Translations under genes and position numbers: made by a program
Shown: piece by piece, positions 32,408 to 41,547 of the stretch
Layout: each line of letters starts with the position of its first letter
Position numbering within the stretch: the stretch's first letter is position 1
Assembly (NCBI RefSeq): GCF_002929845.1
Contig: NZ_PJJS01000040.1
Span: 38,256 to 94,450, forward strand
Reading direction: 5' to 3'
Origin: Cryobacterium sp. M96
Lineage (GTDB): Bacteria > Actinomycetota > Actinomycetes > Actinomycetales > Microbacteriaceae
DNA: 56,195 bases
The notes under the pieces: model-generated
Seen by the model: only the letters and a program-made list of their open reading frames with translations
Told to the model about the DNA's origin: nothing
Databases searched by the model: none

Positions 32408-33409
32408 ATGACGGATTTGCAGATCGGCTACGCGGCGATGCTGGAGCAGTTCGCGCCCGCGGAGGCGGTGGCCCTGTCGGCCTACGCCGAGGAACACGGG
32501 TTCACCGGGGTGATGGCGGCCGACCACTTCCAACCGTGGGTGCCCGCCCAGGGTGAGTCCTCGTTCGTCTGGAGCGTGCTCGCGGCGATCGGTGAGCGCA
32601 CGAAGGGGGACCTCGGGCCCGGCGTCACCGCGCCCACCTTCCGGTGGCACCCGGCGATGGTGGCGCAGGCCTCCGCGACGCTCGCCTCGATGTACCCCGG
32701 CCGGCACTGGCTCGGCCTCGGCTCCGGCGAAGCTCTGAACGAGCACATCGTCGGCCAGTATTGGCCGGAAGCCCCCGAGCGCATCAATCGCATGTTCGAG
32801 GCCATTGAGATCATCTCCAAGCTGTTCACCGCCTCCATCGCAGGCAAGGACGTCAAGCACTCCGGCCAGTTCTACAAGCTCGAGTCGACCCGGCTCTGGA
32901 CCATGCCCGAGGTGGCCCCGGAGATTCTCGTCGCCACCGCCGGCCCGGTCACGGCCAAGCGCGCCGGGCGTCACGCCGACGGCCTGATCACGGTCGGAGC
33001 CCCGCTGGAAAAGATCTCGATGCTGTTCGGCAAGTTCGACGACGGCGCCCGGGATGGCGGCAAGGACCCGGCCGCTATGCCCAAGGTGCTGCAGCTGCAC
33101 ATGAGCTGGGCCGAAACCGACGAGGTGGCCATGCGGAACGCCCTGGTCGAGTGGCCGAACGGCGGGATGAAGTTCCCGAAGGGGGATATCCGTTCACCGT
33201 TCGAATTCGAGCAGATCGCCAAACTCGTTCGCCCCGAGGACTTCGAGGGCCGCATGATCATCTCAGCCGACCCCGACGACCACCGGGCCTACATCCAGAA
33301 GTTCGTCGACCTCGGCTTCGACCGCATCTACCTGCACAACGTGGGCCGCAACCAGCGCCAGTGGATCGACGTTTTCGGCGCGTCCGTGCTGCCGAAGCTC
33401 GTGCGCTAG
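32408..33409 (+). CDS. F420-dependent G6PDH-like LLM oxidoreductase
   Basis: A 333-residue TIM-barrel enzyme of the luciferase-like monooxygenase superfamily, subgroup of F420-dependent glucose-6-phosphate dehydrogenase homologues (TIGR03557-like). Typical segments are [52 protein letters not shown] and [13 protein letters not shown]. It would transfer hydride between a substrate and coenzyme F420. True Fgd activity is not assured, since many paralogues act on other alcohols. AGGGCGG precedes the ATG. The cofE start overlaps its stop, tying it to F420 metabolism. Confidence 0.85.
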   Translation: MTDLQIGYAAMLEQFAPAEAVALSAYAEEHGFTGVMAADHFQPWVPAQGESSFVWSVLAAIGERTKGDLGPGVTAPTFRWHPAMVAQASATLASMYPGRHWLGLGSGEALNEHIVGQYWPEAPERINRMFEAIEIISKLFTASIAGKDVKHSGQFYKLESTRLWTMPEVAPEILVATAGPVTAKRAGRHADGLITVGAPLEKISMLFGKFDDGARDGGKDPAAMPKVLQLHMSWAETDEVAMRNALVEWPNGGMKFPKGDIRSPFEFEQIAKLVRPEDFEGRMIISADPDDHRAYIQKFVDLGFDRIYLHNVGRNQRQWIDVFGASVLPKLVR

Positions 33410-34236
33410 TGGTGCCAGAACCAACCGGCCTGCACGTTTTCGTGCTGGAGGGCATCGGTGAGGTCGAGGCCGGCGCAGACCTCGCTGCGCTCATCGCCGA
33501 CGCGGCAGGCAGCCGCCTGCGCGACGGCGACATTCTCGCGGTGACAAGCAAGATCGTGTCCAAGGCCGAGGGCCGCCAGGTGCGGGCGGCCGATCGGGAA
33601 CAGGCGATCACCGATGAGACGGTGCGGGTCGTCGCGACCCGCGCCTTTCCCGGTGGGATGACGCGGATCGTCGAGAACCGCCAGGGCCTGGTGATGGCGG
33701 CGGCCGGCGTCGACGCGAGCAACACCCCCGACGGGTTCGTGCTGCTCCTTCCCGTCGATCCGGATGCCTCCGCGCGCGCCCTCTGCGCAGCCCTCCACGA
33801 ACGCACCAGCCTGCGGCTCGGCGTGCTGATCACCGACACCGTCGGGCGCCCGTGGCGTGAGGGCCAGACCGACATCGTGATCGGAGCCGCCGGAGTCACG
33901 GTTCTCGACGACCTGCGCGGCACGACCGATGCGTCCGGCCGGCGCCTCGACGTGACCGTCGCCGCGGTCGCAGATGAGATCGCCGGCGCGGCCGATTTGG
34001 TGAAGGGCAAGACCAGCGGCAACCCGGTCGCGGTCGTGCGCGGGCTCGGTCGCCTCGTGGGCGAGCCCGACGACGCGGATGCGCGCGGAGCGACCCGGCT
34101 GCTGCGGCCGAGCGAGAACGACATGTTCCGGCTGGGGAGCGCCGAGGCGCACTCCGAGGGTTTCTCGGAGGGGTACACGGCGGGGCTGGCCGCTGCCGCC
34201 GTCGACGCGGCATCCGTCGTTTCCGTCACCGAATGA
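33409..34236 (+). CDS. cofE: coenzyme F420:L-glutamate ligase
   Basis: A 275-residue CofE-type enzyme that adds glutamates to F420-0 with GTP, forming the polyglutamate tail. Motifs include [56 protein letters not shown] and [20 protein letters not shown]. It lacks the C-terminal nitroreductase domain of mycobacterial FbiB. The GTG at 33409 overlaps the previous stop by one base; another GTG is the next codon. Its stop overlaps the cofC ATG. Confidence 0.9.
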   Translation: MVPEPTGLHVFVLEGIGEVEAGADLAALIADAAGSRLRDGDILAVTSKIVSKAEGRQVRAADREQAITDETVRVVATRAFPGGMTRIVENRQGLVMAAAGVDASNTPDGFVLLLPVDPDASARALCAALHERTSLRLGVLITDTVGRPWREGQTDIVIGAAGVTVLDDLRGTTDASGRRLDVTVAAVADEIAGAADLVKGKTSGNPVAVVRGLGRLVGEPDDADARGATRLLRPSENDMFRLGSAEAHSEGFSEGYTAGLAAAAVDAASVVSVTE

Positions 34237-34886
34237 GCTGGGTGGCGATCGTGCCCGTCAAGGGCAACCCCGGGGCGAAGAGCCGGCTGGGCGAGCGGCC
34301 CGATCGGGCCGGGCTGGCGGATGCCTTCGCTCTCGACACGGTCGCGGCCCTGCTGGCGGCGCATGGTGTCGACCGGGTGCTGGTCGTCACGGGCGACGGT
34401 GAACTTTCGGGTCGGCTGGCCGAGCTCGGGGTCGACATCGTGCGCGAGGCCCCGGTGCGCGAATCGATCCTGCCCGCAGACCCGTTGAACGCGGCAATCC
34501 GGCAGGGACTGATGGTTGCCCGCGGGGCATTTCCGGAGGCGAACCTAGCCGTGCTGACCGGCGATCTGCCGGCGCTGACGCCCGCGGATGTCGAGCGCAC
34601 TCTGCACCTCGCCGCCGCGCACGATCGCAGTTTGGTGCCCGACGCGGCCGGAACCGGCACCACGGCTCTGCTCGCGCTCGCCGGAGTCCCGATCGAGCCT
34701 CGGTTCGGGGTTGGGTCTCGGGCCGCCCATGAGGCCGCCGGCCATGTGCCGCTCGTGCTGGCGGCATCCGTTTCGATCCGTCACGACGTCGATACCGCCG
34801 CCGACCTTGCGGTGGCGCAGCGGCTCGGTCTCGGGCCGCACACCCTCCTGGTCGTCGAGGCCCCGGGGTCGGCCGCCGCGCGCTGA
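34233..34886 (+). CDS. cofC: 2-phospholactate/phosphoenolpyruvate guanylyltransferase
   Basis: A 217-residue nucleotidyltransferase of the CofC/FbiD family that activates 2-phospholactate or phosphoenolpyruvate with GTP for F420 side-chain assembly. It shows the N-terminal substrate loop [28 protein letters not shown] with the metal-binding Asp, and [10 protein letters not shown]. The ATG overlaps the cofE stop (ATGA). The activated product is the substrate of CofD, which is encoded on the opposite strand 167 bp away. Confidence 0.9.
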   Translation: MSWVAIVPVKGNPGAKSRLGERPDRAGLADAFALDTVAALLAAHGVDRVLVVTGDGELSGRLAELGVDIVREAPVRESILPADPLNAAIRQGLMVARGAFPEANLAVLTGDLPALTPADVERTLHLAAAHDRSLVPDAAGTGTTALLALAGVPIEPRFGVGSRAAHEAAGHVPLVLAASVSIRHDVDTAADLAVAQRLGLGPHTLLVVEAPGSAAAR

Positions 34887-34905
34887 TCGGCGCGTCGCTA
34901 CAGTC

Positions 34906-34970
34906 AGAGATTTTTCGCGAAACGCCGGGTCACCCCAGGGCGCCGTGAGCGGCGTGTCGCAAAAATCTCC
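34906..34970. repeat. related hairpin, copy D
   Basis: Left arm 34906-34926 (AGAGATTTTTCGCGAAACGCC) pairs with right arm 34951-34970 (GGCGTGTCGCAAAAATCTCC) with one bulge and few mismatches; the loop is about 24 nt. The GGAGATTTTTGC core is the inner arm motif of copies A-C, but the outer GAACGAATTCGAC part is absent and the total is 65 bp. It sits between converging cofC and cofD. The rest of 34887-35053 shows nothing else. Confidence 0.7.
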
Positions 34971-35053
34971 GAGGTTACGTGCACGCCCGTTGCGGCAGGG
35001 AGTCGAAACTGTTGCCGCCATGGATGGAGCTGCCGCGGCTGTGCTACTGCCGC

Positions 35054-36055
35054 TCAGACGACGGAGTGGGTGCCGCGAGCGAAGGCGAGCGCATCCGCCG
35101 CGAGCCGCATGGTTGTCGCGGCATCCCGCATCCAGAGCGGCACGGCGACCGAATGGATGCCGGCGGCCGCCAGCGCCGGCAGCGCGCCGGCATCCGTCTC
35201 GTCCACCAGCCACCCGTCGAGCACGCCGCCCGCGGCGCGGGAGCCGTAGTGCAGGCCCACGGCCTCGGCCGTAGTCTCGACGCCGATGGTGTGCAGGCAG
35301 GCGTCGGCCATGCCGCGCACGGCCGCGCCCGCGATGATCGGCGAGACGCCGACCACAGCGGCGGTGCTGGAACGCAGGGCGTCCCGGATGCCCGGTACGG
35401 CGAGGATCGTGCCGACCGAAACGACCGGGTTCGACGGTGGCAGGATCACCAGGTCGGCCGTCATGATGGCGTCGACGACGCCCGGCGCGGGGACTGCGGA
35501 CTCAAGTCCGACCTGCACGAACTCGGTCGCCGGAACGCCGGCGCGGTAGCGCACCCACCACTCCTCGAAGTGGATCAGCTCGCCGGCCCGGTGCTCATCG
35601 GCATCCATAGCCAGTCGGGCATGTGTCTCGACGGGGATGTCGCTCATCGGCAGCAGGCGCGCCCCGGGCTGCCAGCGGCGGCAGAGGAACTCGGTGGCCT
35701 CGCTCAACGTGGAGCCGTTCCGGAGCAGGTCGCTGCGCACGATGTGGGTGGCCAGATCCAGGTCGCCGAGCGTGAACCAGGACCAGCCGCGCCCGTAGGC
35801 GGCGATCTCAGCGGAGGCGCGGCGGGACTCCTCGGGCCGCCCCCAACCCTGCTCCTCGTTGATGCCTCCGCCGAGGGTGTACATCACGGTGTCGAGGTCC
35901 GGGCAGATGCGCAGCCCGTCCAGCCACATGTCATCGCCCGTGTTCACGATCACCGTCACCGTCGCCTCCGGCTCGGTTTCCGCCAGGTGCTTCAGCAGCC
36001 CGCGGGTGAACCGGGCGCCGCCGATGCCGCCGGCCAGAACGGTGATGGTCGTCAT
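35054..36055 (-). CDS. cofD: 2-phospho-L-lactate transferase
   Basis: A 333-residue CofD/FbiA enzyme that joins the activated phospholactyl (or phosphoenolpyruvyl) group to FO, giving F420-0 or its dehydro form. Motifs are the N-terminal VLAGGIGGARFTRGLL nucleotide-binding loop, VIVNTGDDMWLDGLRICPD and LPPSNPVVSVGTILAVPGIR. The ATG overlaps the stop of the ATPase gene (ATGA), so it belongs to the transporter operon rather than to the cofE-cofC operon. No FO synthase gene is in the window. Confidence 0.92.
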   Translation of the reverse strand: MTTITVLAGGIGGARFTRGLLKHLAETEPEATVTVIVNTGDDMWLDGLRICPDLDTVMYTLGGGINEEQGWGRPEESRRASAEIAAYGRGWSWFTLGDLDLATHIVRSDLLRNGSTLSEATEFLCRRWQPGARLLPMSDIPVETHARLAMDADEHRAGELIHFEEWWVRYRAGVPATEFVQVGLESAVPAPGVVDAIMTADLVILPPSNPVVSVGTILAVPGIRDALRSSTAAVVGVSPIIAGAAVRGMADACLHTIGVETTAEAVGLHYGSRAAGGVLDGWLVDETDAGALPALAAAGIHSVAVPLWMRDAATTMRLAADALAFARGTHSVV

Positions 36056-36918
36056 CTGTGCGCTCTTCCGTGCTGGGTGACTTCGGGTTCACGGGGAGGC
36101 GGGAAGGCCAGAATCGTCGAGGATGGAGCGAACACGATCACCGGATGCCCGCCGCGCGGATGTGGGATCACGTCGCAGTCCACGCCGTAGACCTCCGCAA
36201 TGGTCGCCGGCCGCAGCACCGCCTCGGGGGTGCCGGCCGCGACCAGTCGCCCGTGGTGCAGCAGCAGGATCTGGTCGCAGAACGCGGCGGCCAGATTCAG
36301 ATCGTGCAGGGCCATGATCGCGGTCAGGCCCGTGCCGGCCGCGCCCGCGCAGAGCCCGCGCACCTGCCCGAGCAGCCCGATCTGGGCGCTCACATCGAGG
36401 TGGTTGTTCGGCTCGTCCAGCAGCAGCAGACTCGGCCGCTGCGCCAACGCTCGGGCGATCTGCGCGCGCTGCTGCTCGCCGCCGCTGAGCGTATGCCACG
36501 CCCGGTCGGCGAGGTCGCTGCCGCCGACCACGGCCAGCGATTCCTCGGCCACCCGGTGGTCGTCGTCGCCGCCGAAGCTGCCGAGCACCCGGCTGCGGTG
36601 CGGGATCCGGCCGAGGAGCACGACCTCGCGCACCGTGAGGTCGACGCTGGGCGCGGCGTTCTGTTCGAGCAGCGCCACCCGCCGGGCGGTCTCGCGCCGC
36701 GACAGACCGGACCCTCTGCCGGATCGCGCTCCGTCGAGTTCGACGCCGCCGGCATCCGGTGCCTCCAGCCCTGCGATCAGGCGCAACAGGGTGGACTTGC
36801 CGGCCCCGTTGGGTCCGAGCAGGCCGGTCACTGCGCCCGTGGGCACGACCGCCGACACATCGGTCAGAATCGGGGTGCCGTCGACCTGGAACGACACCCG
36901 GTCGAGGATCACGACCAT
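36052..36918 (-). CDS. ABC transporter ATPase (F420-0 type)
   Basis: A 288-residue FecE/BtuD-like ATPase: Walker [11 protein letters not shown]-loop LLEQNAAPSVDLTVREVV, signature LSGGEQQRAQIARAL, Walker B LLLLDEPNNHLD and switch His in MALHDLNLA. The ATG at 36918 overlaps the permease stop by 10 nt. The whole cassette matches the proposed actinobacterial F420-0 importer (TIGR03873 for this subunit), normally beside F420 genes. The transported compound is a literature proposal, not shown here. Confidence 0.85.
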   Translation of the reverse strand: MVVILDRVSFQVDGTPILTDVSAVVPTGAVTGLLGPNGAGKSTLLRLIAGLEAPDAGGVELDGARSGRGSGLSRRETARRVALLEQNAAPSVDLTVREVVLLGRIPHRSRVLGSFGGDDDHRVAEESLAVVGGSDLADRAWHTLSGGEQQRAQIARALAQRPSLLLLDEPNNHLDVSAQIGLLGQVRGLCAGAAGTGLTAIMALHDLNLAAAFCDQILLLHHGRLVAAGTPEAVLRPATIAEVYGVDCDVIPHPRGGHPVIVFAPSSTILAFPPPREPEVTQHGRAHR

Positions 36919-37994
36919 GCGGCGGCCTTTCTGCTCTTGATCAGCACGATGAAGACGGGCACGCCGATCAGCGCGGTGATGATGCCCACGGGCAGCTCGC
37001 GGGGGTCGAACACCGTGCGGGCGACCGTGTCGGCCACGATCAGGAACAGGGCGCCGAGCACCACGGTCAGCGGCAGCAGGCGGCGGTGGCCGGGCCCGCT
37101 CAGGCCGCGCACCAGGTGCGGCAGGATCAGGCCGACGAAGCCGATGGCCCCGCTCACGGCCACCATGGCGCCGGTCAGTAGCGCCACCGCGCCGAGCAGT
37201 ATCCACCGGGTGCCGTTGACGTTGATGCCGAGGGATGCCGCGGCGGTGTCCCCGAAGGTGAACGCGTCCAGACGGGTGGCCGAGAGCACGATCCCGGCGC
37301 CGACCACCACGAGGGCAGTGCCCGAGATGACGACGCTCGACCACGAGCTGCCGGCCAGCGAGCCCAGCAGCCAGTTGAGGATCTCCCGGTAGGAGTCGCC
37401 CTTGGCTGCCCAGAAGATGATGAAGGACGTGCCGGCCGCACCCAGTTGCGCGATGGCCAGGCCCGAGAGCACCGCGCGCCCGGGCGTGATCGTGTTGCCG
37501 ACGCGCGCGATGCTCAGCGTGGCGACGAGGGCTGCCAGCGCGCCGAGGAACGCCGCGGCCGGCAGCGCCACCGCGACGCCGAGAACGATCACACAGACCG
37601 CGCCGAGAGAGGCCCCGCTCGACAGCCCGAGCAGGTAGGGGTCCGCCAGCGGGTTGCGGGTCACCGACTGCATCACCGCGCCGCAGAGCGCGAGCCCCGC
37701 ACCGACAGCGGCCGCGGTCAGAACGCGCGGCAGGCGCAGCTGCCACACGATCGAGTCGGTCAGCGGGGCCACCCCGGCGGCGCCCGGCAGGCCGAGGTGC
37801 CCGGCGAGGCTCGCGGCGACATCCGTCAGGCTCACGTCGGCCGGACCGATGGTCACGGCCAGCCCCGCCGTGAGCACGAGGGCCAGGACCGACAGGGCGA
37901 GCCAGCCCAGGTAGCGCGCGCGCCCGGCCACGCGACGGCTCTGGGCCGCCGTGCGTTCCGGCTGCTGCAGCTCCACCCGATCCACCCGATCCAC
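36909..37994 (-). CDS. ABC transporter permease (F420-0 type, FecCD family)
   Basis: A 361-residue protein with about ten transmembrane helices and FecCD/BtuC motifs: QLRLPRVLTAAAVGAGLALCG, MQSVTRNPLADPYLLGLSSG and GFVGLILPHLVRGLSGPGHR. It forms the channel with the ATPase encoded next. The GTG start at 37994 follows a short repeat (GTGGATCGG twice). The gap to the substrate-binding gene is 84 bp. By context it belongs to the TIGR03869 type. Confidence 0.86.
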   Translation of the reverse strand: MDRVDRVELQQPERTAAQSRRVAGRARYLGWLALSVLALVLTAGLAVTIGPADVSLTDVAASLAGHLGLPGAAGVAPLTDSIVWQLRLPRVLTAAAVGAGLALCGAVMQSVTRNPLADPYLLGLSSGASLGAVCVIVLGVAVALPAAAFLGALAALVATLSIARVGNTITPGRAVLSGLAIAQLGAAGTSFIIFWAAKGDSYREILNWLLGSLAGSSWSSVVISGTALVVVGAGIVLSATRLDAFTFGDTAAASLGINVNGTRWILLGAVALLTGAMVAVSGAIGFVGLILPHLVRGLSGPGHRRLLPLTVVLGALFLIVADTVARTVFDPRELPVGIITALIGVPVFIVLIKSRKAAAWS

Positions 37995-38078
37995 CTGCCT
38001 CGCCTGTTCCGTCGTGTCTGTCCCGTTGGTGCTGTCCTGGCGTGTCCAGCGTCGTGCGTCGTGCTCTGGCGCCGGTCG

Positions 38079-39104
38079 CTAGCCGGCCGTCGTCGACCCG
38101 AGCGCGTCGAGCTGTTCGATGGTTGACGCGGCGGCTTCGACGTTGCGGATGCCGGCCTCGGTGGCCGCGAACGGCAGCACGATGTAGCGCTGGTTCTTCA
38201 CGGCGTCGAGTTGCTGCGTGGCCGGGTTCGTCTCGAGGTTCGCGATCTTCGACTCCGCGGTGTTCCAGGTGGCGTCGACGAGCACGATCACGCTCGGGTT
38301 CGCCTCGATGACCGACTCCCAGCCCACCGAGGTCCAGGTGTCCTGCACGTCGGCGAACACGTTGGTCAGGCCCGCGGCCGCCATGATCATGTTGGGCGAG
38401 CCGATGCCGGCGCCCACGTAGGGAGTGTCGGTGCCGCTGGAATACCAGAGCGCGGTGGTGTCCGCGGCGGCGGGGTCAAGGGCCGCGAGGGTCTTCTGCT
38501 GATCGGCGACCAGGTCGGCCGCGGCCTCTTCGGCGCCGAAGATCGCGCCGGCCTCGGTGATCTCGGCGAACACGGAGTCGAAAGTGAGCGGGTCAGGCAT
38601 GTAGCCCTCGCCCTTGCAGGCGGCGGGGGAAACGTAGCTGCCGATGCCGAGGTCGGTGAGGCTCTGGCGTTCGCCCACGCCCTCGGCCGAGAAGTTGGAC
38701 TCCCAGCCGCCGTAGACGAAGTCGGGCGTGAGTCCGAGCACGGCCTCCCGGCCGGGCACGAAGTCGCTGACCACGAACAGGCCTGCGCCGGCCTTCTCGA
38801 GGGATGCCGGCAGCGGGCCGTCGAGGAACGCCGAGCCCACGATGCGATCGGAGAGGTCCAGTGCGAGCAGCAGCTCGGTCGTCGACGACTTGATCGTCAC
38901 GATCCGTTCGGGCGCGGCCTCCACGGTCACGTCGGTGCCGCAGTTGTCGATCGTCATCGGGTAGCCTCCACCCGTGCCGGCGCTCGCGCCCGGCGCGGCA
39001 CTGGGCGCGGCGACGGGACTCGCCGCAGCGCATCCGCTCGATAGCAGGGCAGCCGCCGCTACGACCACCAGCAGGGGACCACGCAACGAACGTAATTGGG
39101 ACAT
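38079..39104 (-). CDS. substrate-binding lipoprotein (F420-0 type ABC importer)
   Basis: A 341-residue BtuF/FhuD-like binding protein. Signal peptide with lipobox LLSSGC (Cys about residue 25), then an Ala/Pro/Ser linker. The mature part is a type III periplasmic-binding fold: PERIVTIKSSTTELLLALDL, then VLGLTPDFVYGGW and WESVIEANPSVIVLVD. The frame runs on upstream, but the ATG at 39104 gives the signal peptide. It heads the operon binding protein, permease, ATPase, cofD. It probably binds an F420 precursor (TIGR03868-like); a siderophore or cobamide ligand is the fold's usual alternative. Confidence 0.83.
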   Translation of the reverse strand: MSQLRSLRGPLLVVVAAAALLSSGCAAASPVAAPSAAPGASAGTGGGYPMTIDNCGTDVTVEAAPERIVTIKSSTTELLLALDLSDRIVGSAFLDGPLPASLEKAGAGLFVVSDFVPGREAVLGLTPDFVYGGWESNFSAEGVGERQSLTDLGIGSYVSPAACKGEGYMPDPLTFDSVFAEITEAGAIFGAEEAAADLVADQQKTLAALDPAAADTTALWYSSGTDTPYVGAGIGSPNMIMAAAGLTNVFADVQDTWTSVGWESVIEANPSVIVLVDATWNTAESKIANLETNPATQQLDAVKNQRYIVLPFAATEAGIRNVEAAASTIEQLDALGSTTAG

Positions 39105-39425
39105 GTTACCGATCCGGTTCAGGGCCGCGAGAGCTGGTGGATCGTCGGTATGAGCGCGCCATGGCGACGATTCACCCGCTCTGGCGAGCACAGGGAGAAC
39201 TGCGGGGCAGGAAGGGTGCGACCGAGCACGTGTCGGCGACCTGCCGCCCAAGTCGGGGCCGGCTCAACCGGTCAGAGCCAACCGGCGGTCTTCGTTCAGC
39301 CTAGGCCAGAACTTCGGCGCGGCCCATCCCGGGCGAGCGGGGCGATGGGGGACGGATGTCCGGCGCGCCCGGGATACTCAGTGCGGCCAGTCGCCGGGCC
39401 GGTGAGAGTCAGTTTCGTCCTCTGC
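39105..39425. other. 321-bp spacer upstream of the F420 transporter operon
   Basis: I see no gene here. A GGCTC (39261-39265) and GAGCC (39275-39279) pair could form a small hairpin in the leader of the minus-strand operon. The operon promoter should be in this stretch but I cannot place it. Confidence 0.5.
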
Positions 39426-40262
<837 letters not shown>

Positions 40263-40355
40263 TCATGTCAAGGCAGGACAGGAGTTTTACTGATCCGATA
40301 CGTACGGCGCCAGCAGCGCGGCGCGCACCGAGAATTTCCGGCGTCGTCGCGGCGG

Positions 40356-40481
40356 ATGAGCGGCCCCGAGGGTGAACCTCTCGGGGTGAATCTGAGACAT
40401 CCCCGTTTTTTTGTGTCGATGTTGTCTAAGAACTCCAGCAGCAGACGAGGCATTACCCCTATTGTAGGCGCGATCGAGTGA
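40356..40481 (+). CDS. possible 41-residue leader peptide
   Basis: ATG at 40356, after a weak GGCGG, opens 41 codons (MSGPEGEPLGVNLRHPRFF to PIVGAIE) ending in TGA at 40479-40481. The frame contains a complete intrinsic-terminator hairpin and seven-T run. That makes a translated leader controlling termination conceivable, but the ORF could also be accidental. Confidence 0.3.
   Translation: MSGPEGEPLGVNLRHPRFFVSMLSKNSSSRRGITPIVGAIE
40364..40412 (+). promoter_or_regulatory. terminator with overlapping alternative hairpin in the pyrimidine operon leader
   Basis: Hairpin 1: CCCCGAGGGT (40364-40373) pairs with ACCTCTCGGGG (40376-40386) with one bulge. Hairpin 2: CGGGGTG (40382-40388) pairs with CATCCCCG (40398-40405) and is followed by seven T residues (40406-40412), an intrinsic terminator on the plus strand. 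The two share bases 40382-40386 and cannot coexist, the usual layout of an attenuator. It lies about 270 nt upstream of the first operon gene, with no plus-strand gene before it, so an independent short RNA ending here is the alternative. Confidence 0.55.
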
Positions 40482-40685
40482 TATTCGGTCGGCCAGTGAC
40501 CCCGTGCCCGACCGCGACGATAACGGTTTGCATGAACCCTTGCCACCGGCAGATTCGCTCGACAGGATGATATACGCGTTAGTCACACAGAAAAACAGCA
40601 CCAAATGTTTGCGTCGAAGACTAATAAGCCCGGACGCTGTCGTTCGGCTCAACGGTGTTCCGTCACTGGCGAATGTGGAGACAAG

Positions 40686-41534
40686 ATGACTGTAGTTCGG
40701 GCCGCAATCACCCAGACCGAGTGGACGGGCGACCAGGAGTCGATGATCAAGAAGCACGAGGGATTCGTGCGCACCGCCGCCGAAGCGGGAGTGCAGGTGA
40801 TCTGCTTCCAGGAGCTGTTCCACGGCCCCTACTTCGGCATTGTGCAGGACTCCACGTACTACGACTTCGCGCAGAGCGTGCCGGGACCACTCGTGGAGCG
40901 GTTCCAGAAGCTCGCCGCCGAGCACACGATGGTGATCGTGCTCCCCGTCTACGAGGAGGAGCAGCCCGGCGTGCTCTACAACACGGCCGCCGTGATCGAC
41001 GCCGACGGCACCTACCTCGGCAAGTACCGCAAGCACCACATCCCCCACCTGCCCCAGTTCTGGGAGAAGTTCTACTTCCGCCCCGGAAACGCCGACTACC
41101 CCGTCTTCGACACCATGGTCGGCAAGATCGGCGTCTACATCTGCTACGACCGGCACTTCCCGGAGGGCTGGCGGGTGCTTGGCCTGAACGGCGCCGAGAT
41201 TGTCTTCAACCCCTCAGCCACCAAGCCCGGCCTCTCGAACCGGCTCTGGGAGCTCGAGCAGCCGGCCGCCGCCGTCGCCAACCAGTACTACATCGGCGCC
41301 AACAACCGCATCGGCACCGAGACCGAGGAGTTCGGCGCCGACGCCGTCACCTTCTACGGCAGCTCCTACTTCGTCGACCCGCGCGGCAACTACGTCGGCG
41401 AGGTGGCCTCCACCGACACCGAGGAGGTCGTCATCCGCGACCTCGACCTGGGCGTCATCCGAGAGGTGCGCAACTCGTGGCAGTTCTACCGGGACCGCCG
41501 TCCCGACTCCTACGGCCCGATCGCCCGGCCGTAG
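40686..41534 (+). CDS. beta-ureidopropionase / N-carbamoyl amino acid amidohydrolase
   Basis: A 282-residue nitrilase-superfamily enzyme with the complete triad: Glu in CFQELFHGPY, Lys in YRKHHIPH and Cys in YICYDRHFPEG. It hydrolyses N-carbamoyl-beta-alanine to beta-alanine, CO2 and ammonia. The motif spacing is that of beta-ureidopropionases. The ATG at 40686 has GTGGAGAC before it; the frame is open further upstream but without a good site. The dihydropyrimidinase gene follows after 13 bp. Confidence 0.88.
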   Translation: MTVVRAAITQTEWTGDQESMIKKHEGFVRTAAEAGVQVICFQELFHGPYFGIVQDSTYYDFAQSVPGPLVERFQKLAAEHTMVIVLPVYEEEQPGVLYNTAAVIDADGTYLGKYRKHHIPHLPQFWEKFYFRPGNADYPVFDTMVGKIGVYICYDRHFPEGWRVLGLNGAEIVFNPSATKPGLSNRLWELEQPAAAVANQYYIGANNRIGTETEEFGADAVTFYGSSYFVDPRGNYVGEVASTDTEEVVIRDLDLGVIREVRNSWQFYRDRRPDSYGPIARP

Positions 41535-41547
41535 CCAGGGGCGCATC

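Noticed and set aside
39180..39260. Cobalamin-riboswitch-like fragments on the plus strand (AACTG, GGAAGGG, GACCTGCC)
   Set aside because: The order is only partly right, the core upstream of it is missing, and no plus-strand gene follows; the nearby BtuF-like gene is on the other strand.
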